A stretch of 64,000 bases of DNA from Flavobacterium sp. 9R (GCF_902506345.1 NZ_LR733413.1:3111198-3175197); one strand, 5' to 3'. Shown: positions 32,826 through 42,761, counted from the stretch's first letter. Made by a program: numbers and translations. Notes: generated by a model not told the origin, from the sequence alone.

Positions 32826-35687
32826 CTAATGCGCTTCCAGCCAATTTTTTCCCAATCCAATTTCAACATCCAATGGAACTGCCATTTTGAAGGCATTTTC
32901 CATTTCGTGTTTGATCATCGGTTGTATTTTTTCGAGTTCAGAATGGTGAACATCAAACACCAATTCGTCATGAACTTGCAATAACATTTTGGACTGCCAA
33001 TTTTCATCCGTGAGTTTTTTATGAATATTAATCATAGCAATTTTGATAATATCGGCTGCGGAACCTTGGATAGGTGCATTGACGGCGTTTCGTTCTGCTC
33101 CTCCACGAACAATAGCGTTGGCAGAATTGATGTCTTTCAAATAACGTCTTCTGCCTGAAATGGTTTCTACATAGCCGTTTTCTCTGGCAAAATCAACCTG
33201 TTCTTGTATGAATGATTTTAATCTTGGATAGGTTTTGTAATAGGCTTCAATCAAATCGGCACTTTCTTTTCTAGATAAATTGGTTTGATTGCTTAATCCA
33301 AAAGCCGATACTCCATAGATAATTCCGAAGTTCACCGTTTTAGCATGGCTACGTTGTTCTTTGGTTACTTCTTCTAAAGGAACATTAAACACTTTGGCAG
33401 CCGTACTTTTATGGATGTCTTCTTTGTTTTGAAAGGCTTTAATCATGTTTTCTTCCCCACATAAAGCGGCGATAATGCGTAATTCAATCTGAGAATAATC
33501 CGCAGAAAGTAGCGTGTAATTTTCATCACGTGCGATAAATGCTTTTCTGATTTGTCGTCCTCTTTCAGTACGAATAGGAATGTTTTGTAGGTTAGGATTA
33601 TTAGAACTCAAACGACCAGTTGCTGCCACAGTTTGCATATAATCGGTATGCACTCGTCCTGTTTTTTTATCTACTTGGTTGGGTAAGGCATCAATGTAAG
33701 TACTTTGCAGTTTTACCATTTGACGCCATTCGAGTATATCGCGAACAATTTGGTGTTCATTGGCTAAATAAGATAAAACTTCTTCACCTGTAGCATATTG
33801 TCCTGTTTTGGTTTTCTTTTGTTTAGCTCCTCCAATTTTTAGCTTATCGAATAATATATCGCCTAATTGTTTAGGAGAAGCCAAATTGAATTTCTCACCC
33901 GCTGTTTCATAAATTTGCTGTTCGAAGGTATCGATTTCTTTTTGCATATCAATCGACATGTTTTTTAGGAAATCAACATCCAAATTGATACCTTCTTTTT
34001 CCATATCAGCCAATACTTGTACTAATGGAATTTCGATCTCATCAAATAATTTTTTGGTACCAACCTTTTCTAAAATTGGTTGGAAATGCTCTTTTAATTG
34101 AAAAGTGATGTCAGCATCTTCGGTGGCGTATTCTTTAATCGCCTCCAATTCTACTTGACGCATCGATAATTGGTTCTTTCCTTTTTTGCCAATTAAGGTT
34201 TCAATAGATTTTGGACTGTATTTTAGATAGGTTTCCGATAAAATATCCATATTGTGTCGCATATCTGGATTAATCAAATAATGCGCAATCATGGTATCAA
34301 ACAGTTTTCCTTTGACTTGAATGTTATAATTGGATAGAATTTTTAAATCATATTTCATATTTTGACCAATCTTCTCGATGGTTTCATTTTCGAAAAAAGG
34401 ACTAAATTTTTCAATTAATTCTTGAGCTTCTTCTTGATTTTCGGGAAAAGGAACGTAAAATCCTTTGCCTTTCTCCCATGAAAAAGACAAACCAACAAGC
34501 TCGGCATTCAAAGCATCGATTCCTGTAGTTTCAGTATCAAAACATACAGAAGTTTGTTGTAATAAATTTTGAAGTAATAATTTTACTGGAAAATCTCCTT
34601 GAATGATTTGGTAAAAATGTGGAGTGTCTTCGAGTGTTTGATAAAACTTATTTAAACCATTTTCGTTGTTATTCTCATCATCAGAGAATCCAAACAAATC
34701 CATTTGGTTTTCAGCAGATTTTTTTGACGCAGTCTTTTTTGAGGTGGCTTGATTCGTTTCATTTCCATCTCCATTTCCATCTATTTCGTCATATTCTTTT
34801 CCTGTGCCAAAGAGTTTATCGAATTGTGTTTTCATTTGACGAAATTCCAATTCTTGAAACAAAGCATCTGTTTTTTCTACATCAGGTTTAGACAATTCAT
34901 AATCCTCTGCGTCAAAAGTAACAGGACAATCGAGTAGTATAGTGGCTAGTTTTTTCGATAAAATTCCTAATTCTTTATTGGCTTCAATTTTTTCTTTCAT
35001 CGCCCCTTTAAGTTGATGCGTATTGGCCAACAAGTTTTCTAAGGTGCCATATTCAGCCAAGAATTTTTTAGCTGTTTTTTCTCCAACTCCTGGTAGTCCT
35101 GGAATGTTATCCGCAGAGTCACCCATCATTCCCAAGAAGTCTATCACTTGTTCTGGTCGTTCAATTTCAAATTTAGCCAAGACCTCTGGAATTCCCCATA
35201 TTTCAATATCATTCCCCATTCGAGCGGGTTTGTACATAAAAATATTTTCGGATACCAATTGTGCAAAATCCTTATCAGGTGTAACCATAAATACTTGATA
35301 ACCTTCTTTTTCAGCTTGTTTGGCTAAAGTTCCAATAAGGTCATCTGCTTCAAAACCTGCTTTTTCTATAATTGGAATATGCATTGCCTTTAACAATTCC
35401 TGAATGTAGGGAACTGCAATTTTTATTGCTTCGGGCGTTTCGTCACGATGGGCTTTATATTCTTGATACATTTCATAACGATAATCACTACCACCTTTGT
35501 CAAATGCTACTGCCAAGTGATCGGGTTTTTCTCTTCGGATAACATCCATCAAAGAGTTCATGAAGCCCATAATAGCCGAGGTATCCATTCCTTTGGAGTT
35601 GATTCTAGGGTTTTTGATAAAAGCATAGTAGCCACGAAAAATTAGTGCGTAGGCATCTAAAAGGAAAAGTCGTTTTTGAGTAGACAT
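32826..35687 (-). CDS. polA: DNA polymerase I
   Basis: 953 aa from the ATG at 35687 (MSTQKRLFLLDAYALIFRGYYAF), where family similarity begins; the frame is open 20 codons further upstream. Three domains: 5'-3' exonuclease (about 1-290), 3'-5' proofreading exonuclease (about 370-545) with D384 and E386 in FDTETTG and the YATEDAD motif, and polymerase. Polymerase motifs: A in SADYSQIELR (D730), B in KTVNFGIIYG, and C in QVHDELV (D907, E908). Proofreading appears functional, unlike many Gram-positive enzymes. It fills gaps and removes RNA primers. A Lys/Asp-rich linker (about 300-345) joins the first two domains. Confidence 0.97.
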   Translation of the reverse strand: MSTQKRLFLLDAYALIFRGYYAFIKNPRINSKGMDTSAIMGFMNSLMDVIRREKPDHLAVAFDKGGSDYRYEMYQEYKAHRDETPEAIKIAVPYIQELLKAMHIPIIEKAGFEADDLIGTLAKQAEKEGYQVFMVTPDKDFAQLVSENIFMYKPARMGNDIEIWGIPEVLAKFEIERPEQVIDFLGMMGDSADNIPGLPGVGEKTAKKFLAEYGTLENLLANTHQLKGAMKEKIEANKELGILSKKLATILLDCPVTFDAEDYELSKPDVEKTDALFQELEFRQMKTQFDKLFGTGKEYDEIDGNGDGNETNQATSKKTASKKSAENQMDLFGFSDDENNNENGLNKFYQTLEDTPHFYQIIQGDFPVKLLLQNLLQQTSVCFDTETTGIDALNAELVGLSFSWEKGKGFYVPFPENQEEAQELIEKFSPFFENETIEKIGQNMKYDLKILSNYNIQVKGKLFDTMIAHYLINPDMRHNMDILSETYLKYSPKSIETLIGKKGKNQLSMRQVELEAIKEYATEDADITFQLKEHFQPILEKVGTKKLFDEIEIPLVQVLADMEKEGINLDVDFLKNMSIDMQKEIDTFEQQIYETAGEKFNLASPKQLGDILFDKLKIGGAKQKKTKTGQYATGEEVLSYLANEHQIVRDILEWRQMVKLQSTYIDALPNQVDKKTGRVHTDYMQTVAATGRLSSNNPNLQNIPIRTERGRQIRKAFIARDENYTLLSADYSQIELRIIAALCGEENMIKAFQNKEDIHKSTAAKVFNVPLEEVTKEQRSHAKTVNFGIIYGVSAFGLSNQTNLSRKESADLIEAYYKTYPRLKSFIQEQVDFARENGYVETISGRRRYLKDINSANAIVRGGAERNAVNAPIQGSAADIIKIAMINIHKKLTDENWQSKMLLQVHDELVFDVHHSELEKIQPMIKHEMENAFKMAVPLDVEIGLGKNWLEAH

Positions 35688-35916
35688 GTATTTTGTATCT
35701 AAAATTTGAAAGGGTAAAAATAAACAAAGCAATTTGATTTTGTTCATTGCATATCTTCAAACTCCTGCTTTTGCTCAAAATAATTACTTCTATAGGTTGG
35801 AAATTAAATAATGAAGAAGTTGTATACTGGTTTTTTCTAAAACATAAGTTAAAAATTGACTCATACAAGTCGTTGCGACTACTTTCTTTGTTAATTTGTG
35901 CTAAATTAAAAAACAC

Positions 35917-37152
35917 ATGATTTTTCGTTTACTCGTTTTTTTACTGGTTTTTGCTCTTATAGAAACCTATGCTTTTCAGGCATTCAAAACTTTGGTAAAA
36001 AATAAAACTTTTTTATGGGTCTATGCGGTACTCAGTTTAGTTCTGCTTTTATACATTATTTACGGTTTTACTCAGTTTGATCGTTCTGTTGGGCAAACAC
36101 AATCTAGTCTTCGTACAATGGGATTAATGTTGTTGGTTTATGTTCCAAAAATTTTGATAACTCTTATTTTGTTGGGAGAAGATGTTTTTAGAGTTTTAAT
36201 TGGTGTTGTTAATCATTTTGTTGATTATAATAATGAAGCGACCTTTTTACCTTCTCGAAGAAAATTTGTTAGCCAGATTGGTTTAGGTTTGGCGGCAATT
36301 CCATTCTTATCATTGATTTACGGAATTTTTGAAGGAAAGTATAATTTTAAAGTCATCAAACAAGCTATTTTTTTTCCTGATTTACCAGATGCTTTCGATG
36401 GATTTACAATTACTCACATTTCTGATGTGCATAGTGGGAGTTTCGATAATCCAGATAAAATTGAATATGCAATCGATTTGATTAATCAACAAAAAACGGA
36501 TTTGATATTGTTTACTGGTGATATTGTTAATACGCATGCAAAAGAGATGCGTCCTTGGATTACTACTTTTAACAAAATAGAAAAACATCCTTTCGGGAAA
36601 TATGCAGTATTAGGAAACCATGATTATGGGGAGTATGTTACTTGGAAAACAAAAGAAGAGAAAGCTGAGAATTTTGAAGAAATTAAGCATCTTTATGGTC
36701 AAATAGGATTTAATTTGTTGCTAAATGAGCATACTTTCATTGAAAAAGAGGGACAAAAAATTGCTTTAGTTGGTGTTGAAAATTGGGGACATAACTTCAA
36801 GCAAGCGGGTGATTTAAATAAAGCTGGGGCAGGATTGACCAAGAATGATTTTAAGATTCTTATGAGCCATGATCCTAGCCACTGGGAACATATAGTAAAA
36901 AGCGATCCTAATCATTATCATCTTACATTATCAGGGCATACACATGGTATGCAGTTTGGTATAGAAATTCCAGGTTATTTCAAATGGAGTTTAGCACAAT
37001 ATGTATATAAACAATGGGCTGGATTATACGAAAATTTAGGTAGATACGTTTATGTTAACCGCGGTTTTGGATTTCATGCCTATCCGGGAAGAGTCGGTAT
37101 TATGCCGGAAATAACTGTTATTCAACTAAAAAAAGGAGATAATAGAGCATAA
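35917..37152 (+). CDS. Membrane-anchored calcineurin-like metallophosphoesterase
   Basis: 411 aa. Four hydrophobic helices in the first 140 residues are followed by a metallophosphoesterase domain with all metal-ligand motifs: SDVHSG (D170, H172), TGDIVN (D202), GNHDYG (N234, H235, D236), SHDP and SGHTHGMQ. A serine/arginine-rich SRRKFVSQIGLGLAAIPF (residues 113-130) before helix 4 resembles a twin-arginine-like stretch. Homologues of this layout (YkuE/YaeI type) hydrolyse UDP-sugars or phospholipid phosphodiesters. The substrate is unknown. It is divergent from polA. Confidence 0.85.
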   Translation: MIFRLLVFLLVFALIETYAFQAFKTLVKNKTFLWVYAVLSLVLLLYIIYGFTQFDRSVGQTQSSLRTMGLMLLVYVPKILITLILLGEDVFRVLIGVVNHFVDYNNEATFLPSRRKFVSQIGLGLAAIPFLSLIYGIFEGKYNFKVIKQAIFFPDLPDAFDGFTITHISDVHSGSFDNPDKIEYAIDLINQQKTDLILFTGDIVNTHAKEMRPWITTFNKIEKHPFGKYAVLGNHDYGEYVTWKTKEEKAENFEEIKHLYGQIGFNLLLNEHTFIEKEGQKIALVGVENWGHNFKQAGDLNKAGAGLTKNDFKILMSHDPSHWEHIVKSDPNHYHLTLSGHTHGMQFGIEIPGYFKWSLAQYVYKQWAGLYENLGRYVYVNRGFGFHAYPGRVGIMPEITVIQLKKGDNRA

Positions 37153-37166
37153 TTAGTTAAAAATGC

Positions 37167-37174
37167 TATATTTG
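37167..37174 (+). promoter_or_regulatory. Possible -7 box of the thioredoxin-fold gene
   Basis: TATATTTG fits TAnnTTTG exactly, 50 nt before the start codon. There is no TTTG at the usual distance upstream, so support rests on the -7 box alone. Confidence 0.4.
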
Positions 37175-37223
37175 TATCGTAATATCTCATTAAAAAGTAT
37201 TATAAATTAAATATTTTGGTTTT

Positions 37224-37520
37224 ATGTCAAAATTTGGAGAACTTATAAACGCTCAAGTTCCTGTGTTAATCGATTTTTACACAGATTGGAACGAATCTTC
37301 AGTTTCGATGCATCCAGTTATTAAAGATGTGGCTGCAGCACTTGGTGATAAAGCCAAGGTAATTCGAATTGATGTTGATAAAAATCAAGAATTAGCCGAA
37401 GTTTTGCGAATCAAAGGATTACCAACTCTAATGATTTATAAAGAAGGCGTGATGATGTGGAGGCAGTCTGGAGAATTAGATGCAAATACAATCATTGGTT
37501 TGGTTCAAGAACAAATATAG
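37224..37520 (+). CDS. Cysteine-less thioredoxin-fold protein
   Basis: 98 aa, the size of a single thioredoxin domain. The fold signature is clear: VLIDFYTDW, then VIRIDVDKNQELAEVLRIKGLPTLMIYKEG with the cis-proline P67. The active site WCGPC is replaced by W22-N-E-S-S26; the protein has no cysteine at all, so it cannot act as a disulfide reductase. A structural, chaperone or binding role is more likely; thioredoxin also acts as a redox-independent processivity factor in some systems. It lies on its own transcription unit after the metallophosphoesterase. Confidence 0.85.
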   Translation: MSKFGELINAQVPVLIDFYTDWNESSVSMHPVIKDVAAALGDKAKVIRIDVDKNQELAEVLRIKGLPTLMIYKEGVMMWRQSGELDANTIIGLVQEQI

Positions 37521-37559
37521 TTTTTGCTCTAAAAGTTCTTTATTTTCATACCATATATT

Positions 37560-37614
37560 AATGGATTTATATTTGAAACGATTAGGATATGGTTTCAAAT
37601 ATAAATCCATTTTG
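37560..37614 (+). terminator. Long terminator hairpin overlapping the CE4 gene end
   Basis: AATGGATTTATATTTGAAAC (37560-37579) pairs with the reverse complement at about 37591-37610, followed by TTTGTTTT. The right arm is part of the last codons of the convergent deacetylase gene. Confidence 0.7.
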
Positions 37615-38220
37615 TTTTAAATATTGTATAGCTTTTGGTAGTGTATATTTTAGGTTCTTTGATGCTTTTAAACTATCATGAAATACAATGATACTTCCTG
37701 ATTTCACTGAAGAAATAACATTTTTTAAACATTTTTCGGGAGTAATTTGTGTGTCAAAATCTGCACTAAGTACGTCCCACATAATTATTTTATACCCTTG
37801 CTTTTTGAGTTGCATTGCTTGCTTTCTTTTAATACGACCATAAGGTGGACGAAAAAGAGATGGCTTCTTGTCCTGGTATTTATTAATAATAGTTTCACAT
37901 TGCTTGGTGTTGTCTAGATAATTTTCATCTAGGTTTTTCCAGCCATTTAAATGATTCATTGTGTGATTGCCAATAATATGACCCTCTTTAACTAAGGAAT
38001 TAAATATATTGGGTTGTGCTTCAATGTTTTTTCCAATACAAAAAAAAGTTGCTTTGATGTTTTCGTTCTTTAATAATTCAAGAATCCATTCAGTTACTTC
38101 GGGGGTTGGACCATCATCAAAGGTCAAATAAATACGATTTTCTTTATTAGGAATGTCCCATATATAATTAGAGAAATACCTTTTGATAATTGCATTTGTT
38201 TTAATCCAATAAAATGACAT
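37582..38220 (-). CDS. Polysaccharide deacetylase, CE4/NodB family
   Basis: 212 aa, a minimal NodB domain with no signal peptide, though residues 1-22 include a weak hydrophobic stretch (NAIIKRYFSNYIWDI). All CE4 motifs are present: TFDDGP (D35 base, D36 metal), HTMNH (H86, H90 metal), RPPYG (124-128), and IVFHDS (H181 acid). Enzymes of this family remove N- or O-acetyl groups from peptidoglycan, chitin or xylan. The likely target is a cell-envelope glycan. It follows the DUF2723 gene on the same strand but a terminator separates them. Confidence 0.9.
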   Translation of the reverse strand: MSFYWIKTNAIIKRYFSNYIWDIPNKENRIYLTFDDGPTPEVTEWILELLKNENIKATFFCIGKNIEAQPNIFNSLVKEGHIIGNHTMNHLNGWKNLDENYLDNTKQCETIINKYQDKKPSLFRPPYGRIKRKQAMQLKKQGYKIIMWDVLSADFDTQITPEKCLKNVISSVKSGSIIVFHDSLKASKNLKYTLPKAIQYLKQNGFIFETIS

Positions 38221-38245
38221 ACTCTTATTTTTTCTACTTTAAAGA

Positions 38246-38280
38246 TAAAAAAAATGTAGCATAAATAGTTATGCTACATT
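38246..38280 (-). terminator. Terminator after the DUF2723 gene
   Basis: Minus strand ATGTAGCATAA / TTATGCTACAT stem (11 bp, 4-nt loop) followed by a run of seven T. Confidence 0.85.
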
Positions 38281-38301
38281 TATCAAAAGGTGTTTTTTGT
38301 A

Positions 38302-41300
38302 TTATTCTTTTTCTCTTCCGAATCTTTCGAAGATACTTACGTAGGTGTTGAATTGAGCTTTGTTTTTGTTGTAAAACGTCATATCGCCGCTTTCTTTCAT
38401 TACCAATAACAAACTTCTGTAACGTTCGATATCTGTGATAATATCAATGGCCAAACTTGTTTGATCAGATGGCACTAAAGAGCTATAATATTTTAGGTTT
38501 TCTTGGTACTTCAAGATTAATTTTGAAAGTAAGTCTTGAGCTTTAGCATTTTCACCTAAATCATAATATCCTTTAGCAAAAGGCTCAAGAAGTGAGTAAT
38601 ATCCAAATTGCTCTAATGGCATCTTCTTCATAGCTAATGTTATGATGTTCTTAGCTTTTTCTTTTTTGCCTTCCAAAATCAGTTGATTCATTAATCTTGA
38701 CAAATAAGAACGATAGGTAATGCTGTTTTTTCTGGTTTCTGGGTCGTGATAAATAGATAAACTCTCACTATTGCCCCAATCCCATTTCATAACATTAGCA
38801 TACATTTTATCAGTATCAATTCCGCCCATTTCAAGAGGGCTTGCGTCTTTTGGTATTTCAGTTTTAATAGGAACTAGTTTGTAAGTCATTCCGTCTAATT
38901 GCAGATAGTTTTTCATCCACAAAAAGTCTTCGTCGTCATAAGCGCCACCACTAAAATAAATAGGTCTTTTCCAATTGTTATTTGCTATTAAGTCTAGCAT
39001 CATTAATCGGTTTTTGTATAATGCACGACCTTTTATGTCTATATCAATATAAGGAACAATGGAATCGTATTGTTTAGGAGAAACAACATTGTTCTTAATA
39101 ATTGATTCTTTATCAATGGTTAGTCTGATTTTGTTTGTAGGATAAAAATGGATTGATTGGCCATTTTCCATCTCTACAATCGATTTTGGGTTTTTGATAA
39201 AAGTAATTAGGTCTTTGATATCCCATCTGGTTTCGATTTTTGGGATGTGCGCTACATAATCTAATTTATCACCAACATAGTCTTCATGATTAAATGAAAT
39301 AGGTATTGGCTCTGATTCGTATGCTTTTCTCTTCATTTGGTCTATATACCAATCTGTCATGAATAGACTAGTATTTACTATTCGGATATCAGTTCTTACT
39401 TTTTCAATTTCTTGTGCATACCATAGAGGGAAAGTGTCATTGTCTCCTATTGTAAATAAAATAGCATTTTTATCACATGAATTTAAGTACGCTTTAGCCA
39501 TTGCAACCGCGGTATATTTATTTGAGCGATCATGGTCATCCCAGTTTTGAGAAGCCATTAAAACAGGTGCAGCAAGTAAACTACCGGCAATAAGTATTGG
39601 TCCGGCTATTTTTGGAGCTAAATATTTTTGTAGACTTTCATAAAGTGCATATACTCCAAATCCAATCCAGATGGCAAAAACATAGAATGAGCCTACTAAG
39701 GCATAATCTCTTTCTCTTGGTTCGAAAGGGCGCTCATTCAAATATATTTTTAGTGCAAAACCTGTAAATAAGAAAAGAACTAAAAGTACGTAAAAGCTTT
39801 TCAGGTCTTTGTTGGCATGATACATCAATCCAATTAAACCAAGTATGAATGGTAAAAAATAATAGGTGTTGCGTCCTTTATTATTCAAAACGTCTGAAGG
39901 CAAGTCATCTTGAGAGCCTAGATGTATTGCATCCATGAATTTTATTCCACTAATCCAATTTCCATCTACATTGTCATATTTTCCTTGTACATCATTTTGT
40001 CTTCCAACAAAATTCCACATTAAATACCTCCAATACATATAGCCAAATTGGTACTCAAACATAAAGCTAAAGTTGTCTACAGTTGTTGGTTTTTCAATGA
40101 TTAGATAATCACCATAACTTTTTAGAAATTTGATATAGCCACTATTGTCTATTTGTTTTTGAGCATATGCAGTTCTAAATTCAGTTACAATTTTTTCGAT
40201 TTCATTACGAACTTGAGCTGTAGCTTTATTTAAATCTTCTTCACTTAATTGACTTGGGTCAATTCCGTATTTCAATAAATCCTCTTCGTAAGGATAGTTA
40301 GGATTAAGTTTAAAAGCTGGCGGATTGGTAAAGTTGATGTAGTTTTCTATATGGTCTGTACTTCTCATACGTGGCAAAATAGTTTTGTGATTATCATCAC
40401 TATTTTGTTCAGCATTCTTGAAGTTGTTTACAATAACATATTTTCCGCTTTTGTAATCTCTTTCGTAGTTGGGAGCTTTGTCTAAATAAGGGTTATTTGG
40501 GTCAAGTCCTGCAAAAGCATCGGTGTACTGTGAACCATAAAATAATGGGCTTGCGCCATATTGTTCTCTATTGTAATATGCTAATACCTCTCTTGCATCC
40601 GAAGGTTTGTTTTCGTTAATAACAACATTTGCATTGGCTCTAATTGGCAACATCATCCAAGTAGAGAAGCCTATTAAAATAAATAAAATGCAAAGGTTTA
40701 TAGTATTGTAGAAAACAAGTCCTTTTTGGCGCGTATATTTTAATCCAAAATAAAAGAATAAAGCAAATAAAAGAGCGACAAACAAAGTTCCTGAATCAAA
40801 AGGTAGTCCAAGAGAATTAACCATAAACACCTCGGTTTTCCCAAAGAAAGCCATCGTTAGTGGTAGTAGTAATTTGAAAATGAACAGTAATATGGATACT
40901 ACAATCACATTGGCTATTATGAAATTTTTGATTGTTACTTTTTCGTAATGCTTAAAATAGTATAAAAAGCCTATCGCTGGAATTGTAAGTAATGCCATAA
41001 AATGCACACCAAACGACAACCCTATAACAAGCGATATAATAAGCAGCCATTTATTTCCTTTTGGTTTATCCATGTCTTGCTCCCAGCGTAAACCTAGCCA
41101 AAACAACAAGGCAATTAGCAAGGATGCCATAGCATATACTTCTGCTTCTACAGCATTGTACCAAAAGCTATCAGAAAAGGTGTAGGCAAGTGCTCCAACA
41201 AATGAACTTCCTAAAATGACTATATTATTGTTGCGATTGATTTCAGATACACGTTCAATAATTTTTTTCAAAATCATTGAGCTAGACCAAAACATAAAGA

Positions 41301-41583
41301 GAATAGTAAAAGCACTTGAAAACACTGATAACATATTTACCATTAATGCAATGTGTTGGTTGTCTGTTGCGAACATTGCAAAAAAGGCTCCCATCATTTG
41401 GAATAATGGAGCTCCAGGAGGATGGCCAACTTCTAGTTTTGCTGCAGTTGCTATATACTCACCACAATCCCAAAAACTCATGGTAGGTTCAACAGTAAGA
41501 GAGTAGGTGATTAAAGCAATTCCAAATGCAATCCAGCCTAAGATTGTATTCCATTTATTGAAATTAAATGAGGTATTATTCAT
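38302..41583 (-). CDS. DUF2723 (GT117-type) multi-pass membrane protein
   Basis: 1093 aa. The N-terminal 330 residues hold about nine to ten helices and the DUF2723 signature SFWDCGEYIATAAKLEVGHPPGAPLF (36-61), in which the acidic residues recall the first-loop DE/DD of membrane GT-C glycosyltransferases. Residues about 330-600 are a soluble loop, further helices follow (about 600-720), and the C-terminal 370 residues are soluble with TPR-like helices. The family is widespread in Bacteroidota and is thought to be a lipid-linked-sugar-dependent protein glycosyltransferase (GT117). It is monocistronic. The acceptor is unknown; protein O-glycosylation is a reasonable inference. Confidence 0.85.
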   Translation of the reverse strand: MNNTSFNFNKWNTILGWIAFGIALITYSLTVEPTMSFWDCGEYIATAAKLEVGHPPGAPLFQMMGAFFAMFATDNQHIALMVNMLSVFSSAFTILFMFWSSSMILKKIIERVSEINRNNNIVILGSSFVGALAYTFSDSFWYNAVEAEVYAMASLLIALLFWLGLRWEQDMDKPKGNKWLLIISLVIGLSFGVHFMALLTIPAIGFLYYFKHYEKVTIKNFIIANVIVVSILLFIFKLLLPLTMAFFGKTEVFMVNSLGLPFDSGTLFVALLFALFFYFGLKYTRQKGLVFYNTINLCILFILIGFSTWMMLPIRANANVVINENKPSDAREVLAYYNREQYGASPLFYGSQYTDAFAGLDPNNPYLDKAPNYERDYKSGKYVIVNNFKNAEQNSDDNHKTILPRMRSTDHIENYINFTNPPAFKLNPNYPYEEDLLKYGIDPSQLSEEDLNKATAQVRNEIEKIVTEFRTAYAQKQIDNSGYIKFLKSYGDYLIIEKPTTVDNFSFMFEYQFGYMYWRYLMWNFVGRQNDVQGKYDNVDGNWISGIKFMDAIHLGSQDDLPSDVLNNKGRNTYYFLPFILGLIGLMYHANKDLKSFYVLLVLFLFTGFALKIYLNERPFEPRERDYALVGSFYVFAIWIGFGVYALYESLQKYLAPKIAGPILIAGSLLAAPVLMASQNWDDHDRSNKYTAVAMAKAYLNSCDKNAILFTIGDNDTFPLWYAQEIEKVRTDIRIVNTSLFMTDWYIDQMKRKAYESEPIPISFNHEDYVGDKLDYVAHIPKIETRWDIKDLITFIKNPKSIVEMENGQSIHFYPTNKIRLTIDKESIIKNNVVSPKQYDSIVPYIDIDIKGRALYKNRLMMLDLIANNNWKRPIYFSGGAYDDEDFLWMKNYLQLDGMTYKLVPIKTEIPKDASPLEMGGIDTDKMYANVMKWDWGNSESLSIYHDPETRKNSITYRSYLSRLMNQLILEGKKEKAKNIITLAMKKMPLEQFGYYSLLEPFAKGYYDLGENAKAQDLLSKLILKYQENLKYYSSLVPSDQTSLAIDIITDIERYRSLLLVMKESGDMTFYNKNKAQFNTYVSIFERFGREKE

Positions 41584-41770
41584 GAATATTTTGAGGTTTT
41601 GATTTCAATTACAAAGAAAATGTTTTTTTTGTTTAACGTGACAAGCATTAACATTATTTTCTGCAAAAGTAATTTGTTGTTCCAAGTTTCTGATAATAAG
41701 GTTGTTTGTTTTGTTTGGTTTCTTTTTTGAAAATTATTTTCATTTTTTTTCAATAAAATTGCCGAAAAAA

Positions 41771-41801
41771 TTTGTGCAACTTAAAATTTGTACTAAATTT
41801 G
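41771..41801 (+). promoter_or_regulatory. Promoter of tRNA-Gln
   Basis: TTTG (41771-41774), a 19-bp spacer and TAAATTTG (41794-41801): a perfect Bacteroidota promoter, with the expected start about 13 nt before the mature tRNA. Confidence 0.75.
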
Positions 41802-41821
41802 CACTCGCTAAAACGCACTGC

Positions 41822-41892
41822 TGGTCTATGGTGTAATGGTAACACAACTGTTTTTGGTGCAGTCTTTCTAGGTTCGAGTCCTAGTAGACCAA
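41822..41892 (+). tRNA. tRNA-Gln (anticodon TTG)
   Basis: A 71-nt cloverleaf folds by hand: acceptor TGGTCTA / TAGACCA, D-arm GTGT / ACAC, anticodon arm ACTGT / GCAGT with loop TTTTGGT (anticodon TTG, reads CAA), T-arm CTAGG / CCTAG with loop TTCGAGT, discriminator A. The 3' CCA is not encoded. Confidence 0.95.
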
Positions 41893-41895
41893 CAA

Positions 41896-41927
41896 AAAAA
41901 GCCTCTCAATTGAGAGGCTTTTTTTTT
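41896..41927 (+). terminator. Terminator after tRNA-Gln
   Basis: The palindrome GCCTCTCAATTGAGAGGC (41901-41918) with a leading A-run and nine T afterwards. It can also end the convergent usp gene. Confidence 0.9.
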
Positions 41928-41936
41928 GAGCTATTT

Positions 41937-42761
41937 TTAAAGTTTAAAAGTAATGACGGGTTTTTCAGAATGATTAACAAGGTCTTCTGTAATGCTTCCA
42001 TTAAAAAAATGGGATAAGCCAGTACGGCCATGAGTGCTGAATCCAATTAAATCCGCTCCTTGTGAGTTTGCGAAATTTAAAACTCCTTTTTCTACATTAG
42101 TATCATTGTGTATGTTGATAGAAAAGTTGTTTAACTGAAATTCTTTTGCATAGGCGTCCATAATTGCTGTTGATTCAAGTGTAGTCTTGAAACTGTTTGG
42201 AGTGCAAATGGTAACAAGATTAATTTTTGCATTCAATTTACTTGCGAAATCCTTCATTTTTTCAAATGATTTTTTGCTTTCTTTGGAGAAATCAGAAGCG
42301 AAAACTATTTCTTTTGGATCGAATTCGCCCTCGTCTTTTTTTATCACTAAAACAGGAATTTCAGATAAGCGAACTACTTTTTCGGTATTGGAGCCAATAA
42401 AAATTTCTTCCACGCCTGAAGCTCCGTGTGAACCCATTACAATAAGATCGACATTGTTTTTTTGAGTAAATTTAAGTACGCCATCAAATGCTTTTTCAAA
42501 TTGAATAAACTCAGTAACCTCAATTCCATCAAGATAAGGGCGGTCAAAAATTTCGGCAAAAGTATCTTTTGCTTTTTGAATAAAAAACATCACTTCTGGA
42601 ATACTTTTTCCGGTAGAAATAGCATCGCTCATTTGGTTAGGAAGTTCTAACATGTGAAGTAATAAAATTTCTGCATTGTGTTTTTTAGCTAATTGAGCGG
42701 CGGCTTTTAATGCGTTTTCGGCATAAATTGAAAAATCGGTTGGGACTAAAATCCGTTTCAT
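41937..42761 (-). CDS. Universal stress protein, tandem UspA domains
   Basis: 274 aa, two UspA domains of about 140 residues each. Domain 1 starts MKRILVPTDFS and has the ATP-binding GSHGASGVEEIFIGSNTEKV (G-2x-G-9x-G-S/T). Domain 2 starts IVFASDFSKES and has STHGRTGLSHFFNGSITEDL, also with intact spacing. Usp proteins respond to nutrient or oxidative stress, and ATP-binding types may act as switches. The next gene (rimP) is divergent. It is preceded by a plausible promoter. Confidence 0.92.
   Translation of the reverse strand: MKRILVPTDFSIYAENALKAAAQLAKKHNAEILLLHMLELPNQMSDAISTGKSIPEVMFFIQKAKDTFAEIFDRPYLDGIEVTEFIQFEKAFDGVLKFTQKNNVDLIVMGSHGASGVEEIFIGSNTEKVVRLSEIPVLVIKKDEGEFDPKEIVFASDFSKESKKSFEKMKDFASKLNAKINLVTICTPNSFKTTLESTAIMDAYAKEFQLNNFSINIHNDTNVEKGVLNFANSQGADLIGFSTHGRTGLSHFFNGSITEDLVNHSEKPVITFKL

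Noticed and set aside
41772..42017. 81-codon open frame across tRNA-Gln
   Set aside because: It runs through the tRNA promoter, tRNA and terminator and into the opposite gene.
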